A DNA stretch of 35,907 nucleotides from positions 1-35,907 of the forward strand of contig JAFVDZ010000043.1 in assembly GCA_017478205.1 (NCBI GenBank). Reading direction: 5' to 3'. Below the pieces are notes generated by a model. The model searched no databases and was not told where the DNA came from. It saw only the letters and a program-made list of their open reading frames with translations. This document shows positions 9,548 through 17,202 of the stretch, in pieces; position 1 is the first letter of the stretch; each line of letters begins with the position of its first letter. The stretch comes from Spirochaetales bacterium (GTDB lineage: Bacteria; Spirochaetota; Spirochaetia; Sphaerochaetales; Sphaerochaetaceae). The position numbers were made by a program, and so were the translations under genes.

Positions 9548-9913
9548 ATGGCACGTATTGCAGGTGTTGATTTGCCAAACAAGGCAGTCAAGATTGCCCT
9601 GACTTATATTTATGGTATTGGTAAAAAGTCCGCAATGGATATCTGTACCAAGACCAACATCGATCCAGAGATGAGAGCTAACAACCTTTCTCAGGATGAT
9701 GTTGCATTGATCAGAAAGGTTCTTGAAGAAGAATACAAGGTTGAGGGTGCTCTCAGAACTGAAGTTGCTCTCAATATCAAGAGACTTATGGATATCGGTT
9801 GCTATCGTGGTCTTAGACACAGAAAGGGTCTTCCTGTTCATGGACAGAGAACCAAGACTAATGCTAGAACTCGCAAGGGTAAGAAGAAGACCGTTGCCGG
9901 AAAGAAGAAGTAA
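9548..9913 (+). CDS. rpsM: 30S ribosomal protein S13
   Basis: This 121-residue S13 contacts the P-site tRNA and the 50S subunit from the 30S head. [10 protein letters not shown] (helix-two-turn-helix region), [20 protein letters not shown] and the basic tail are diagnostic. A strong TTAGGAGG precedes the ATG. It opens the alpha part of the superoperon. Confidence 0.97.
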   Translation: MARIAGVDLPNKAVKIALTYIYGIGKKSAMDICTKTNIDPEMRANNLSQDDVALIRKVLEEEYKVEGALRTEVALNIKRLMDIGCYRGLRHRKGLPVHGQRTKTNARTRKGKKKTVAGKKK

Positions 9914-9928
9914 GGGTAGGTTGAAATT

Positions 9929-10306
9929 ATGGCTACAGTAAAAAGAAAGGTTAAGAAGACCGTTATCGAGGGTAATGTCTATATCCAGGCTACCTTCAAT
10001 AACACAATCATCACTGTTACCGACCTTAGTGGCAATGCTCTTTCTTGGGCATCCGCTGGTGGCCTCGGCTTCAGAGGTGCCAAGAAGTCCACTCCTTATG
10101 CAGCTCAGACTACATGTGAGACTGCTGCTAAGAAGGCTCTTGATTATGGTCTCAAGGAAGTTAACGTTTACGTTAAGGGTCCAGGCGTAGGTCGCGAATC
10201 TGCTATCAGAACTCTCGGAGTTCTCGGTCTCAAGGTCCGCTCAATCCGTGATGTAACCCCAATCCCACACAACGGCTGTCGTCCAAGAAAGTCACGCCGT
10301 GTCTGA
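9929..10306 (+). CDS. rpsK: 30S ribosomal protein S11
   Basis: This 125-residue S11 is a platform protein near the E site. [13 protein letters not shown] and the C-terminal [17 protein letters not shown] match the family; the HNGC asparagine is the residue that becomes isoaspartate in some species. AAGGGTAGG lies before the ATG. It is followed by 77 non-coding bases with two hairpins, where rpsD often lies in other bacteria. Confidence 0.97.
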   Translation: MATVKRKVKKTVIEGNVYIQATFNNTIITVTDLSGNALSWASAGGLGFRGAKKSTPYAAQTTCETAAKKALDYGLKEVNVYVKGPGVGRESAIRTLGVLGLKVRSIRDVTPIPHNGCRPRKSRRV

Positions 10307-10312
10307 TGATAG

Positions 10313-10330
10313 AGGAGCCTTCGGGCTCCT
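10313..10330 (+). promoter_or_regulatory. Stem-loop with cUUCGg tetraloop between rpsK and rpoA
   Basis: AGGAGCC at 10313-10319 pairs perfectly with GGCTCCT at 10324-10330 around a TTCG loop closed by C-G, the extra-stable cUUCGg form. No T-run follows, so it is not a standard intrinsic terminator. Possible roles are an RNase stop or cleavage guide, mRNA stabilisation, or a site that changes the rpsK:rpoA expression ratio. The structure is seen directly; the role is inferred. Confidence 0.7.
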
Positions 10331-10342
10331 TACCATCCAGCT

Positions 10343-10357
10343 GTGTTCGTTGAACAC
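10343..10357 (+). promoter_or_regulatory. Second stem-loop in the rpsK-rpoA gap
   Basis: GTGTTC at 10343-10348 and GAACAC at 10352-10357 form a perfect 6-bp inverted repeat around GTT, 12 bases after the UUCG hairpin and 26 bases before the rpoA ATG. It could be an RNA hairpin or a DNA palindrome. No good -35/-10 pair was found in the gap, so I treat it as part of a structured intercistronic spacer. Confidence 0.5.
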
Positions 10358-10383
10358 ATAACTAAGACTATTAAGGAGTAATC

Positions 10384-11436
10384 ATGGCACGCAAGAACCT
10401 ACTTAAGGGCTTCAAGAAGCCTACCGGGATAACATACGATCACACAGTATCAACCCCAGACTATGGTAAGTTTATTGCTTATCCTTTCGAGAGGGGTTTT
10501 GGAACAACTGTCGGTAACACACTGAGAAGAGTTCTTCTTTCCTCAATCCAGGGCTATGCAGTAACAGCTGTGCAGTTCACTACCTTCAACAAGGAAGGAA
10601 ATGAGCCACACATCATTACCAGCGAGTTTGAATCAATCCCAGGTGTACGCGAAGATATTGCTGATATCATCGCTGCACTCAAGAAGCTTCAGATTTCAAT
10701 GCCTGAGGATAGCGAAGGTGTCACTCTTACAATTCCTTGTAAGGGTCCTGGCATCGTTACAGCTGAATTTCTTGAGAAGGATCAGGTAACTATCACTAAC
10801 AAGGATCTTGAGCTCTTTACCATGATGGATGACTGCAACCTCGAAATGGTTGTAGAAATCAGTCTCGGTCGAAGCTATGTCCCTTCTGAACTCAATGATA
10901 AGTACTCTGAAGAACCTGGCGTTATCGCTATCGATGCATTCTTTTCTCCAGTAAAGAGAGTCAAGTATTCCATCGAGCCAACCAGAGTTGGTCAGAGAAA
11001 TGACTATGATAAGCTGATCCTCGAAGTCTATACAGACGGTACAATCTCCCCTGAGAATGCACTCGCTGAGGCTGCAAAGATCATCAAGGAGCACTTCTCC
11101 ATCTTCATCAACTTCGATGAGAGCCTCGTAAGCACTACTGAGGTCGTAGATGAAGCAGAGGCAAAGATCAAGAAGATTCTTGATACATCTGTTGAAGAGC
11201 TCGAGCTTACCGTACGTTCCTCCAACTGTTTGAAGAATGCTAACATCAGAACAATTGGAGATCTTACAAAGAAGACTGAGGAAGAGATTGCCAAGACAAG
11301 AAACTTCGGTAAGAAGTCTCTCCAGGAGATCAAGGAGAAGCTCAAGGAGTGGAACCTTACTCTCGGCATGACCGACTACAGCATACTAAAGACTGCAACA
11401 GTTCCGGAAAATAAGGAAGACAACAATGAATCATAG
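10384..11436 (+). CDS. rpoA: RNA polymerase subunit alpha
   Basis: This 350-residue alpha subunit forms the dimer that nucleates RNA polymerase assembly. The N-terminal domain has [20 protein letters not shown] (residues about 36-55). The C-terminal domain has [18 protein letters not shown] and [14 protein letters not shown], keeping the arginine, asparagine, cysteine and lysine positions used for UP-element and activator contact. TAAGGAG precedes the ATG. Its last 11 bases overlap rplQ. Confidence 0.97.
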   Translation: MARKNLLKGFKKPTGITYDHTVSTPDYGKFIAYPFERGFGTTVGNTLRRVLLSSIQGYAVTAVQFTTFNKEGNEPHIITSEFESIPGVREDIADIIAALKKLQISMPEDSEGVTLTIPCKGPGIVTAEFLEKDQVTITNKDLELFTMMDDCNLEMVVEISLGRSYVPSELNDKYSEEPGVIAIDAFFSPVKRVKYSIEPTRVGQRNDYDKLILEVYTDGTISPENALAEAAKIIKEHFSIFINFDESLVSTTEVVDEAEAKIKKILDTSVEELELTVRSSNCLKNANIRTIGDLTKKTEEEIAKTRNFGKKSLQEIKEKLKEWNLTLGMTDYSILKTATVPENKEDNNES

Positions 11437-11818
11437 AATTGGTTTCAATGCGCTTTCTCGCACTAATAGCGAGCGCAAGGCTCTAAAGCGCAACATGGTG
11501 ACCTCTCTCTTCAGATATGAGAGAATTGAGACCACCAAGGCAAAGGCTCTTGAAGTTAGAAAGATGGCTGAGAAGATGATCACTCGCGCTAAGGAAGATT
11601 CTGTTCACAACCGCAGAATCATCGCAAGAGACATCTACGACGAAGCAGTCGTAGCCAAGCTCTTCAAGGAAATCGCTCCTATGTTCGCTGAACGTAAGGG
11701 TGGTTACACCAGAATCCTCAAGACTGGCAACAGACTTGGAGATGCAGCTGAAATGGTTCTCCTCGAGCTCGTTGAGAAGACAAGCAAGAAGGAAGCTAAG
11801 GCTGAGAAGAAGGCTTGA
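11426..11818 (+). CDS. rplQ: 50S ribosomal protein L17
   Basis: This 130-residue L17 shows [20 protein letters not shown] (usually M-H-x-GR-LxR) and [20 protein letters not shown]. It overlaps the 3' end of rpoA by 11 bases in another frame, with AAGGA upstream of the ATG. It is the last gene of the superoperon and is followed by an intrinsic terminator. The C-terminal tail is Lys/Glu/Ala-rich. Confidence 0.96.
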   Translation: MNHRIGFNALSRTNSERKALKRNMVTSLFRYERIETTKAKALEVRKMAEKMITRAKEDSVHNRRIIARDIYDEAVVAKLFKEIAPMFAERKGGYTRILKTGNRLGDAAEMVLLELVEKTSKKEAKAEKKA

Positions 11819-11852
11819 AAATAGCCTGACAAACAGAGATTTTTCTCTGAGG

Positions 11853-11878
11853 CCGTCACCTAGTGTGACGGTTTTTTT
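11853..11878 (+). terminator. Intrinsic terminator of the ribosomal superoperon
   Basis: CCGTCAC (11853-11859) and GTGACGG (11865-11871) form a perfect 7-bp stem with a 5-base loop, followed by seven T residues (11872-11878). It lies 34 bases after the rplQ stop and just before a promoter-like element for rny. Confidence 0.93.
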
Positions 11879-11883
11879 ATTGG

Positions 11884-11912
11884 TTGACGCGTAGTTTTCC
11901 TATTTGTATCAT
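11884..11912 (+). promoter_or_regulatory. Sigma-70-type promoter of rny
   Basis: TTGACG (11884-11889) and TATCAT (11907-11912) are separated by exactly 17 bases, each one mismatch from the consensus hexamers. The predicted start is near 11919, giving a leader of about 15 bases that contains the GGAGGA site at 11925-11930. It lies immediately downstream of the rplQ terminator. Confidence 0.75.
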
Positions 11913-11934
11913 AAACGTATCATTGGAGGATTGT

Positions 11935-13467
11935 ATGGTAAGTATACTAGTCGCCCTCCTTTGCTGTTTGATTGGCATGGCCCTCGGCTTTATTGGCCGA
12001 TGGATATACGCAAAGTCTCAACTTACTTCTGCTGAGCAGAATGCAGAACGTCTCACTAAAGAGGCCGTAATTAAGGCTGAAACCCAGGGAAGAGAACTTC
12101 TCCTGGAGACTAGAGACAAACTGCTGAAAGAACAGCAGCAGATGGAACGTGAGGCTCGTGAAAGAAGATCTGAACTGCAGAAGTATGAAAGAAGACTTCA
12201 GCAGAAGGAAGAGAATCTCGAGCGTAAGCAGCAGGAGATTGAAAACGATCTAAAACAGCTTTCCGATAGAAACGGAGCGCTGGTACAGAAGGAAAGAAGC
12301 GTTCAGGAGAAGGAAAATTCCCTGATTCAAGAGCTTGAAAAGATTGCAGGAATGAGCCAAGAAGAGGCCAAGAATGCAATTATCGAACAGATGCAGCAGA
12401 AGGCTCATCACGATGGACAGGTCTATATCAACAAGATCGAAGCAGAAGCAAGACTCTCTGCAGACAAGATTGCTAGAGACATCATCGTAGAGTCTATTCA
12501 GCGCCTTGCAACTGAAGTTAGCAGTGAGGTCACTACTGATTCTGTCTCTCTCCCATCTGATGAGATGAAGGGAAGAATTATCGGTAGAGAGGGTAGAAAC
12601 ATCAGAACCCTCGAAACTCTCACTGGTGTAGATATCATCATCGATGATACTCCAGAAGCAGTAGTTATAAGCTGCTTCGACCCAGTTAGAAAGGAAATCG
12701 CACGTGTCGCTCTCGAACGTCTTGTCCAGGATGGCAGAATCCATCCAGCAAGAATCGAGGAGATGGTAAACAAGGTAAGCAAGGAGATTGGAAGAATCAT
12801 CGTCGATGAAGGCGAGAAGGTTGTCTTCGATCTTGGACTTGCAAACATGTCTCCTGAGCTTATCAGAGCTCTCGGTAGACTCCACTTCAGAACTAGCTAT
12901 GGCCAGAATGTTCTTCTCCATTCTAAGGAGGTTGCAATACTTGCTGGTATGATCGCATCTGAAGTTGGTGCAGATCCTGAGCTTGCCAAGCGTGCAGGTC
13001 TTCTTCACGACCTTGGCAAGGGAGCTGAAACTGAAAGTGAAGCTAACCATGCTGAACTCGGTGCCGAGCTCTGTAAGAGACTTGGTGAAGATAGCAAGGT
13101 TGTCAATGCAGTCCATGCTCACCATCAGGATGTTGAACCTGAGACCATCGAGGCGATCATCGTACAGATTGCAGACGCAATCTCTGCAGCCCGCCCAGGT
13201 GCACGTAGAGAGAGCATCGACAACTATATCAAGCGCCTTGAGAGCCTTGAAGGAATTGCAAAGAGCTTTGACGGCGTCGACAGCGCATTCGCAGTCCAGG
13301 CTGGTCGTGAGCTCAGAATTCTCGTAAATAACAGCACTGTTTCCGATGATGGTGCCAAAGATATTGCCAAGAATATTGCAGAGAGAATCGAAGCAGAATT
13401 GAGATATCCTGGCAAGATCAAGGTCACGATCATACGTGAAACAAGAATCGTGGAGTACGCGAGATAG
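11935..13467 (+). CDS. rny: Ribonuclease Y
   Basis: This 510-residue membrane-anchored endoribonuclease initiates mRNA decay. In order it has an N-terminal transmembrane helix (residues 4-25), a long Glu/Arg/Gln-rich coiled coil (about 30-160), a KH RNA-binding motif GRIIGREGRNIRTLE (213-227), and an HD catalytic domain with LLHDLGKG (H358, D359). An upstream TTG at 11884 is in frame, but it is the -35 hexamer; GGAGGA sits 4 bases before the ATG at 11935. It shares one base with ymdB, a partner gene in many bacteria. RNase E is the alternative in other lineages; none is seen here. Confidence 0.97.
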   Translation: MVSILVALLCCLIGMALGFIGRWIYAKSQLTSAEQNAERLTKEAVIKAETQGRELLLETRDKLLKEQQQMEREARERRSELQKYERRLQQKEENLERKQQEIENDLKQLSDRNGALVQKERSVQEKENSLIQELEKIAGMSQEEAKNAIIEQMQQKAHHDGQVYINKIEAEARLSADKIARDIIVESIQRLATEVSSEVTTDSVSLPSDEMKGRIIGREGRNIRTLETLTGVDIIIDDTPEAVVISCFDPVRKEIARVALERLVQDGRIHPARIEEMVNKVSKEIGRIIVDEGEKVVFDLGLANMSPELIRALGRLHFRTSYGQNVLLHSKEVAILAGMIASEVGADPELAKRAGLLHDLGKGAETESEANHAELGAELCKRLGEDSKVVNAVHAHHQDVEPETIEAIIVQIADAISAARPGARRESIDNYIKRLESLEGIAKSFDGVDSAFAVQAGRELRILVNNSTVSDDGAKDIAKNIAERIEAELRYPGKIKVTIIRETRIVEYAR

Positions 13468-14240
13468 TGAAGAGCATAAAAGTATTGATGCTTGGGGATG
13501 TCTCTGGAGATCCCGGAAAGAGAGCCCTGTTTCTAGGGCTCTCTTCACTTGTGAAGATAACTGGTGCCTCTCTTGTCGTTGTCAATGGAGAGAATGCAGC
13601 ACAGGGCTTTGGTATTGAGTGTGAGGATTACTACTCCTTCAAGCAGATGGGTGTTGATGTAATAACATCAGGAAACCATATCTGGCAGAGGAGTGAAATA
13701 TATCCTTTGCTCGATAGCCAGAAGGACCTGTTGAGACCTATCAACTACACTTCATCTGTTCCAGGTCATGGTGTTTGCACACTTGAAAAGGGTGGCATCA
13801 AGTTTGCTGTTGTCAATGTGCAAGGCAGAGTCGATATGCCTATCACAGAAGATCCATTCAAGATCTCTCGACAGGAGATTGAGAAACTCAATAAGCAAGG
13901 GTATATCACACTTGTAGATCTTCATGCGGAATCAAGCACAGAGAAGGAAGCGCTTGCTTTCCATCTCGATGGCCTCTGTTCTGCTGTGGTTGGGACACAT
14001 ACACATGTCCAGACAATGGATGAAAGAATATTGCCACAAGGAACAGCCTACATAACAGATATTGGTATGACTGGTGTTCAGGATATGGTAATTGGATCAG
14101 ATCCAACAGTCTCTATCCATCGTCAGCTTACTCAGGTTCCTGTAAGGAGCGTAGTTGCTGAGGGGAATGGAGTCATAAAGGGCGTCTTGATCGAAATCGA
14201 TACTGAAACTAGAAGAGCGATAAAGATCGAGAGGATTTAA
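13467..14240 (+). CDS. ymdB: YmdB-family metallophosphodiesterase
   Basis: This 257-residue protein belongs to the YmdB/TIGR00282 family of dinuclear-metal phosphodiesterases; Bacillus YmdB hydrolyses cyclic nucleotides in vitro and affects sporulation and biofilm regulation. Metal ligands are recognisable: D11 (GDVSG), E42-N43 (NGENAAQG), N70-H71 (SGNH), H153 (DLHAE), H178 and H180 (GTHTHVQTMD). It starts with GTG, which shares one base with the rny TAG, so translation is coupled. Its TAA shares bases with the stop codon of the convergent gene (TTAA at 14237-14240). Confidence 0.92.
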   Translation: MKSIKVLMLGDVSGDPGKRALFLGLSSLVKITGASLVVVNGENAAQGFGIECEDYYSFKQMGVDVITSGNHIWQRSEIYPLLDSQKDLLRPINYTSSVPGHGVCTLEKGGIKFAVVNVQGRVDMPITEDPFKISRQEIEKLNKQGYITLVDLHAESSTEKEALAFHLDGLCSAVVGTHTHVQTMDERILPQGTAYITDIGMTGVQDMVIGSDPTVSIHRQLTQVPVRSVVAEGNGVIKGVLIEIDTETRRAIKIERI

Positions 14241-14776
14241 CTGATTCTTTTGCCTTCCACCAGGATTACAACCTTCTCGATAGCAGGAAAGGCACAGAGA
14301 GTTCTTTCAACTAGAAGTGAGGCTGTTATGCCATTATGCGTCTTGCTGTCGAGGAATTTTCTTGAGAAATCTACATAGCAAATTCCTCTTTCAGTACTCA
14401 AGCCGATAAGTTTGACTGATGGGTGGATCAGGTCGAGTTTTCCATCAACCTTGTCTGAAAGCAGTGCCTCTATCGTATCATGGTAGATATCGCCACCACG
14501 CCTTCTTGTCTCTATTGTTCTCTCTTCAATGCCATTTTCAGTTGCTATGAATATAGTGACTGATGTGCTTGATGAGTAAGATAAGGATGCACTCTTTTCA
14601 AAAAGAGGCTCAAGGCCACTATCTTTATAGGCACTTTGAAGCCTGGGGTAGAAGAGTACTGTCATCAAGATAGTCCAGAAGATGAAGATTATGATTACAA
14701 GTACAAGCTTCAAAAAAGCGTAAGCTCGTGCTCTTTGCTCCTTTTCTTCTCTGTCTGGTCCTAAGTATTCGATCAT
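14237..14776 (-). CDS. Membrane-anchored GerMN-domain protein
   Basis: This 179-residue protein has a charged N-terminal cytoplasmic stretch, one transmembrane helix (about residues 22-43) and an extracytoplasmic domain. The domain resembles GerMN (sporulation/germination-type domain), with VTIFIATENG, a variable middle, LIGLSTERGICYVDFSRKF, and a final strand VVILVEGKRIS. The domain's ligand is unknown in most bacteria; no spore link is implied. It is convergent with ymdB, with overlapping stops. There is no Shine-Dalgarno site before its ATG, and a -10-like TAAAAT ends 6 bases upstream, so the mRNA may be leaderless. Confidence 0.72.
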   Translation of the reverse strand: MIEYLGPDREEKEQRARAYAFLKLVLVIIIFIFWTILMTVLFYPRLQSAYKDSGLEPLFEKSASLSYSSSTSVTIFIATENGIEERTIETRRRGGDIYHDTIEALLSDKVDGKLDLIHPSVKLIGLSTERGICYVDFSRKFLDSKTHNGITASLLVERTLCAFPAIEKVVILVEGKRIS

Positions 14777-14782
14777 GGTGCT

Positions 14783-14812
14783 ATTTTAATCCATTTTAAT
14801 GGTAGTGGTGAA
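14783..14812 (-). promoter_or_regulatory. Possible promoter of the GerMN-domain gene
   Basis: On the minus strand TTCACC (14807-14812) and TAAAAT (14783-14788) are 18 bases apart. Only six bases separate the -10 box from the ATG, so the predicted start of transcription falls on or next to the start codon. The -35 match is weak. Confidence 0.35.
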
Positions 14813-14824
14813 TAGCTCATCGGC

Positions 14825-14854
14825 TTTACTACTTCTATCTTGATGGAATACAAT
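14825..14854 (+). promoter_or_regulatory. Possible promoter of der
   Basis: TTTACT (14825-14830) and TACAAT (14849-14854) are 18 bases apart; the -10 box is one mismatch from consensus. The predicted start near 14861 would give a leader of about 90 bases that includes the entire pseudoknot-capable segment. Confidence 0.5.
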
Positions 14855-14868
14855 TCGTTATAGCAAAA

Positions 14869-14920
14869 GCAAGTGAGAGGGTAGCCACTTGCAAAAGCTG
14901 AATTAATATGACAAGCTACC
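14869..14920 (+). promoter_or_regulatory. Pseudoknot-capable leader of der
   Basis: GCAAGTG (14869-14875) pairs with CACTTGC (14886-14892), 7 of 7. The last six loop bases, GGTAGC (14880-14885), pair 6 of 6 with GCTACC (14915-14920). This is the layout of an H-type pseudoknot: loop 1 of 4 bases (AGAG), no bases between the two stems, and a 22-base A/T-rich loop 3. The motif GCAAAAGC is repeated on both sides (14863-14870 and 14891-14898). The Shine-Dalgarno GGAG at 14940-14943 follows 19 bases later. I could not match it to a known riboswitch. Confidence 0.55.
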
Positions 14921-14950
14921 GCGAGATTAGCAAATTATTGGAGTCTTTCC

Positions 14951-16498
14951 ATGCAGAAACTAGAAATAATTAACAAAGCAGATATCGATACACAGCTTCC
15001 TCTTATCAGCATAATTGGAAGGCCTAATGTTGGAAAATCTACACTCTTTAATCGTCTCATTGGAAAGAGAAGAGCAATTACAGATCCAACTCCTGGAGTT
15101 ACAAGAGATCCAATTCCAGAGCGTTGGCTCCTTGGCAACCATCCTGTCACATTGGTAGATAGCGGTGGTGTAAAGATCGACCAGGAGGGCCTCGATTCTG
15201 CTGTCACAGAAAAGTCCATGTCGCTGCTCGAGATCAGTGATCTTATTGTCTTTGTAATGGACTGCATGGAGATCAACGCTGAGGACCAGATGCTCCTCAA
15301 AGCATTAAGGCCCTATACTGATAAGCTGGTGCTTGTTGTAAACAAGATCGATGATGTAATACGTGAAGACCTCATCTGGAACTTCTACCAGTTTGGTTAT
15401 CAGCGAGTTGTTGGCATCTCAGCTGCTCACGGACTTGGAATCGAAGAGCTTGAGGATACTCTGCTTGGCATGCTCTCTCTTGAGAGAATCGAGGAAGCTC
15501 CAGACGAACCTGAGACGATCAAGCTTGCCATCATGGGAAAACCAAATACTGGTAAGAGTACACTTACAAATCTTCTCACAGGCAGAGATATCTCGATCGT
15601 AAGCTCTATTGCAGGAACTACTAGAGATGTAATGAGAGGTACCTTCACCTATAAGGGCACAGATTACACAGTTCTCGATACTGCTGGGATCAGAAGAAAG
15701 AGCAAGGTTGAAGATGATGTTGAATACTACTCTGTAAACAGAGCGATAAAGACAATCGATGATGCAGATGTCGTCTTGTTGATGATAGACGTAACTGAAG
15801 GTCTTGCAGAGCAGGATAAGAAGATTGCACAGCTTATCGTCAGAAGAGGTAAGGGTGTAATCCTCGTACTTAACAAGATCGATGCTCTAAAGGGTGTACA
15901 GAACGAGCTTGAAGCTATAAAGGATAGGGTAAGATTCCTCTTCCCTGTTCTCAATTTTGCTCCTCTTGTACCGATCAGCGCACTTGAGGGAGATGAGATT
16001 GGGCCTCTGCTCGATACTGTATGGGCTGTCTGGAGACAGCTAAATAAGAGAGTTGATACTGCAGAACTCAATAGCGCACTAAAGAGCTGGGGGGAAAACT
16101 ATCAGCCAGCAAGAGGTGCAAGTGGACACTATAAGGTACTTTATGGAACCCAGGTATCTGTAACTCCTGTTCGCTTCCTTCTCTTTGTCAACAGAATCAA
16201 GGACTTCCCTGAAACCTACATCAGCTACATAAAGAATTGCCTGAGAAAGGAGATGGGTTTTTCCTACATCCCTATTGAGATTAATCTGCGTGAAAGAGCA
16301 AGAAACAAGAGTCTCAATGAAAATGGCCCAAGGAAAGAAGAGCTTGAGATCAGGAAGGTCATGAGTTCGGAAAAGAAGAATCCTGGAGTCAAGAAGGGTA
16401 TTTCTCGTAAGCCAGGCGGAAAGGCAAGGCTTGGTAAGGAAAGAGAGAGGGCTGAGAAGATTGTCCGAAATTCAAAGCAGAAGAGAGGAAGATCCTGA
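14951..16498 (+). CDS. der: Ribosome-assembly GTPase Der (EngA)
   Basis: This 515-residue double-GTPase acts in late 50S maturation. The first G domain has GRPNVGKS (23-30), DSGG (70-73, where DTxG is usual) and NKID (131-134). The second has GKPNTGKS (196-203), DTAG (243-246) and NKID (308-311). A KH-like domain runs from about 365 to 450, and a strongly basic tail of about 60 residues follows, longer than in E. coli Der. GGAG lies 7 bases before the ATG. The stop overlaps the next gene by one base (TGATG), so der and the HAD gene are probably one unit. Confidence 0.95.
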   Translation: MQKLEIINKADIDTQLPLISIIGRPNVGKSTLFNRLIGKRRAITDPTPGVTRDPIPERWLLGNHPVTLVDSGGVKIDQEGLDSAVTEKSMSLLEISDLIVFVMDCMEINAEDQMLLKALRPYTDKLVLVVNKIDDVIREDLIWNFYQFGYQRVVGISAAHGLGIEELEDTLLGMLSLERIEEAPDEPETIKLAIMGKPNTGKSTLTNLLTGRDISIVSSIAGTTRDVMRGTFTYKGTDYTVLDTAGIRRKSKVEDDVEYYSVNRAIKTIDDADVVLLMIDVTEGLAEQDKKIAQLIVRRGKGVILVLNKIDALKGVQNELEAIKDRVRFLFPVLNFAPLVPISALEGDEIGPLLDTVWAVWRQLNKRVDTAELNSALKSWGENYQPARGASGHYKVLYGTQVSVTPVRFLLFVNRIKDFPETYISYIKNCLRKEMGFSYIPIEINLRERARNKSLNENGPRKEELEIRKVMSSEKKNPGVKKGISRKPGGKARLGKERERAEKIVRNSKQKRGRS

Positions 16499-17190
16499 TG
16501 GGATATCTAAGAGAGCATGGTATCAAGGCAATATGCTTCGATATAGATGGAACTCTATATCCCAAGTGGAGGACAAATCTTTACCTTGTCCTCTCGGCCC
16601 TGAAGCATCCCTTCTTTTCAATGAAATATAACAAGACAAGGCAGATTATCAGAAAAGAGGATGGCCTAGATGGGGAAAAGGGACTCTCGCTAAAGGATTT
16701 CAGACGAAAGGAAGCTCGGGTCCTTGGTTTTGATGATCTTGATAAATATTGTGAAAAATATAATAGGTGCATATACAATCCTTGGCAAAAAGAGGTGAAG
16801 GCGCATGTGAGAGCTTTCAAGGAGGTGAAAGAAACGCTTCTTGAAGCAAAGGAAAAGGGCTATCTACTTGCAGCTCTTTCCGATTTCCCTATCGGAAACA
16901 AGCTATCTTCACTCGGCCTTGAAGGCATCTTCGATTACGTAGCTAGTACGGAGGATTCAGGGTACCTGAAGCCCAACCGTGTTCCATTCGATTCAATGCT
17001 TTCTTCTCTTGGTGTTTCTCCAAATGAGGCATTATACTGTGGAGATAGCTACAGAAAGGATGTGCAGGGTGCAAGAAATGCAGGTCTGCACGCTCTCTTG
17101 ATACCTGTTTCGGAAGGTAAGGTAAAAGACTATCCTGATGCTAATCTAGTATTAACAGGATGGGATAAGTTCAGTAAAATAGTTCTTTAG
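16498..17190 (+). CDS. HAD-superfamily phosphatase
   Basis: This 230-residue HAD hydrolase has all four motifs: D15-x-D17 (CFDIDGTLYP), S128 (AALSDFP), K158 (SGYLKPN) and GDSYRKD with D183 and D188. The segment between motif I and the core (about 25-110) is helical and charged, consistent with a C1 cap. The substrate cannot be told from sequence; phosphoglycolate- or nucleotide-type phosphatases are the nearest kinds. It begins inside the der stop codon, suggesting coupled expression, and the next gene follows by 12 bases. Confidence 0.85.
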   Translation: MGYLREHGIKAICFDIDGTLYPKWRTNLYLVLSALKHPFFSMKYNKTRQIIRKEDGLDGEKGLSLKDFRRKEARVLGFDDLDKYCEKYNRCIYNPWQKEVKAHVRAFKEVKETLLEAKEKGYLLAALSDFPIGNKLSSLGLEGIFDYVASTEDSGYLKPNRVPFDSMLSSLGVSPNEALYCGDSYRKDVQGARNAGLHALLIPVSEGKVKDYPDANLVLTGWDKFSKIVL

Positions 17191-17202
17191 GAGGGATACC
17201 CT

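Noticed and set aside
12250-13548. 432-codon open frame on the minus strand, antisense to rny and the start of ymdB
   Set aside because: It lies fully under two clear genes, contains no recognisable domain, and has Ser/Leu/Asp-rich content as expected from reading the complement of Glu/Arg-rich codons. No ribosome site or promoter was seen for it.
14861-14930. preQ1, SAM-II or fluoride riboswitch in the der leader
   Set aside because: The pseudoknot geometry is similar, but the conserved loop sequences of these classes, as far as I recall them, are absent; it was kept as an unclassified structure.
14908-14973. Small upstream frame MTSYREISKLLESFHAETRN-N overlapping the der start
   Set aside because: It has no Shine-Dalgarno site and its ATG lies in loop 3 of the putative pseudoknot. 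Without conservation data there is nothing to separate it from chance; it is worth a look only if ribosome profiling shows initiation there.
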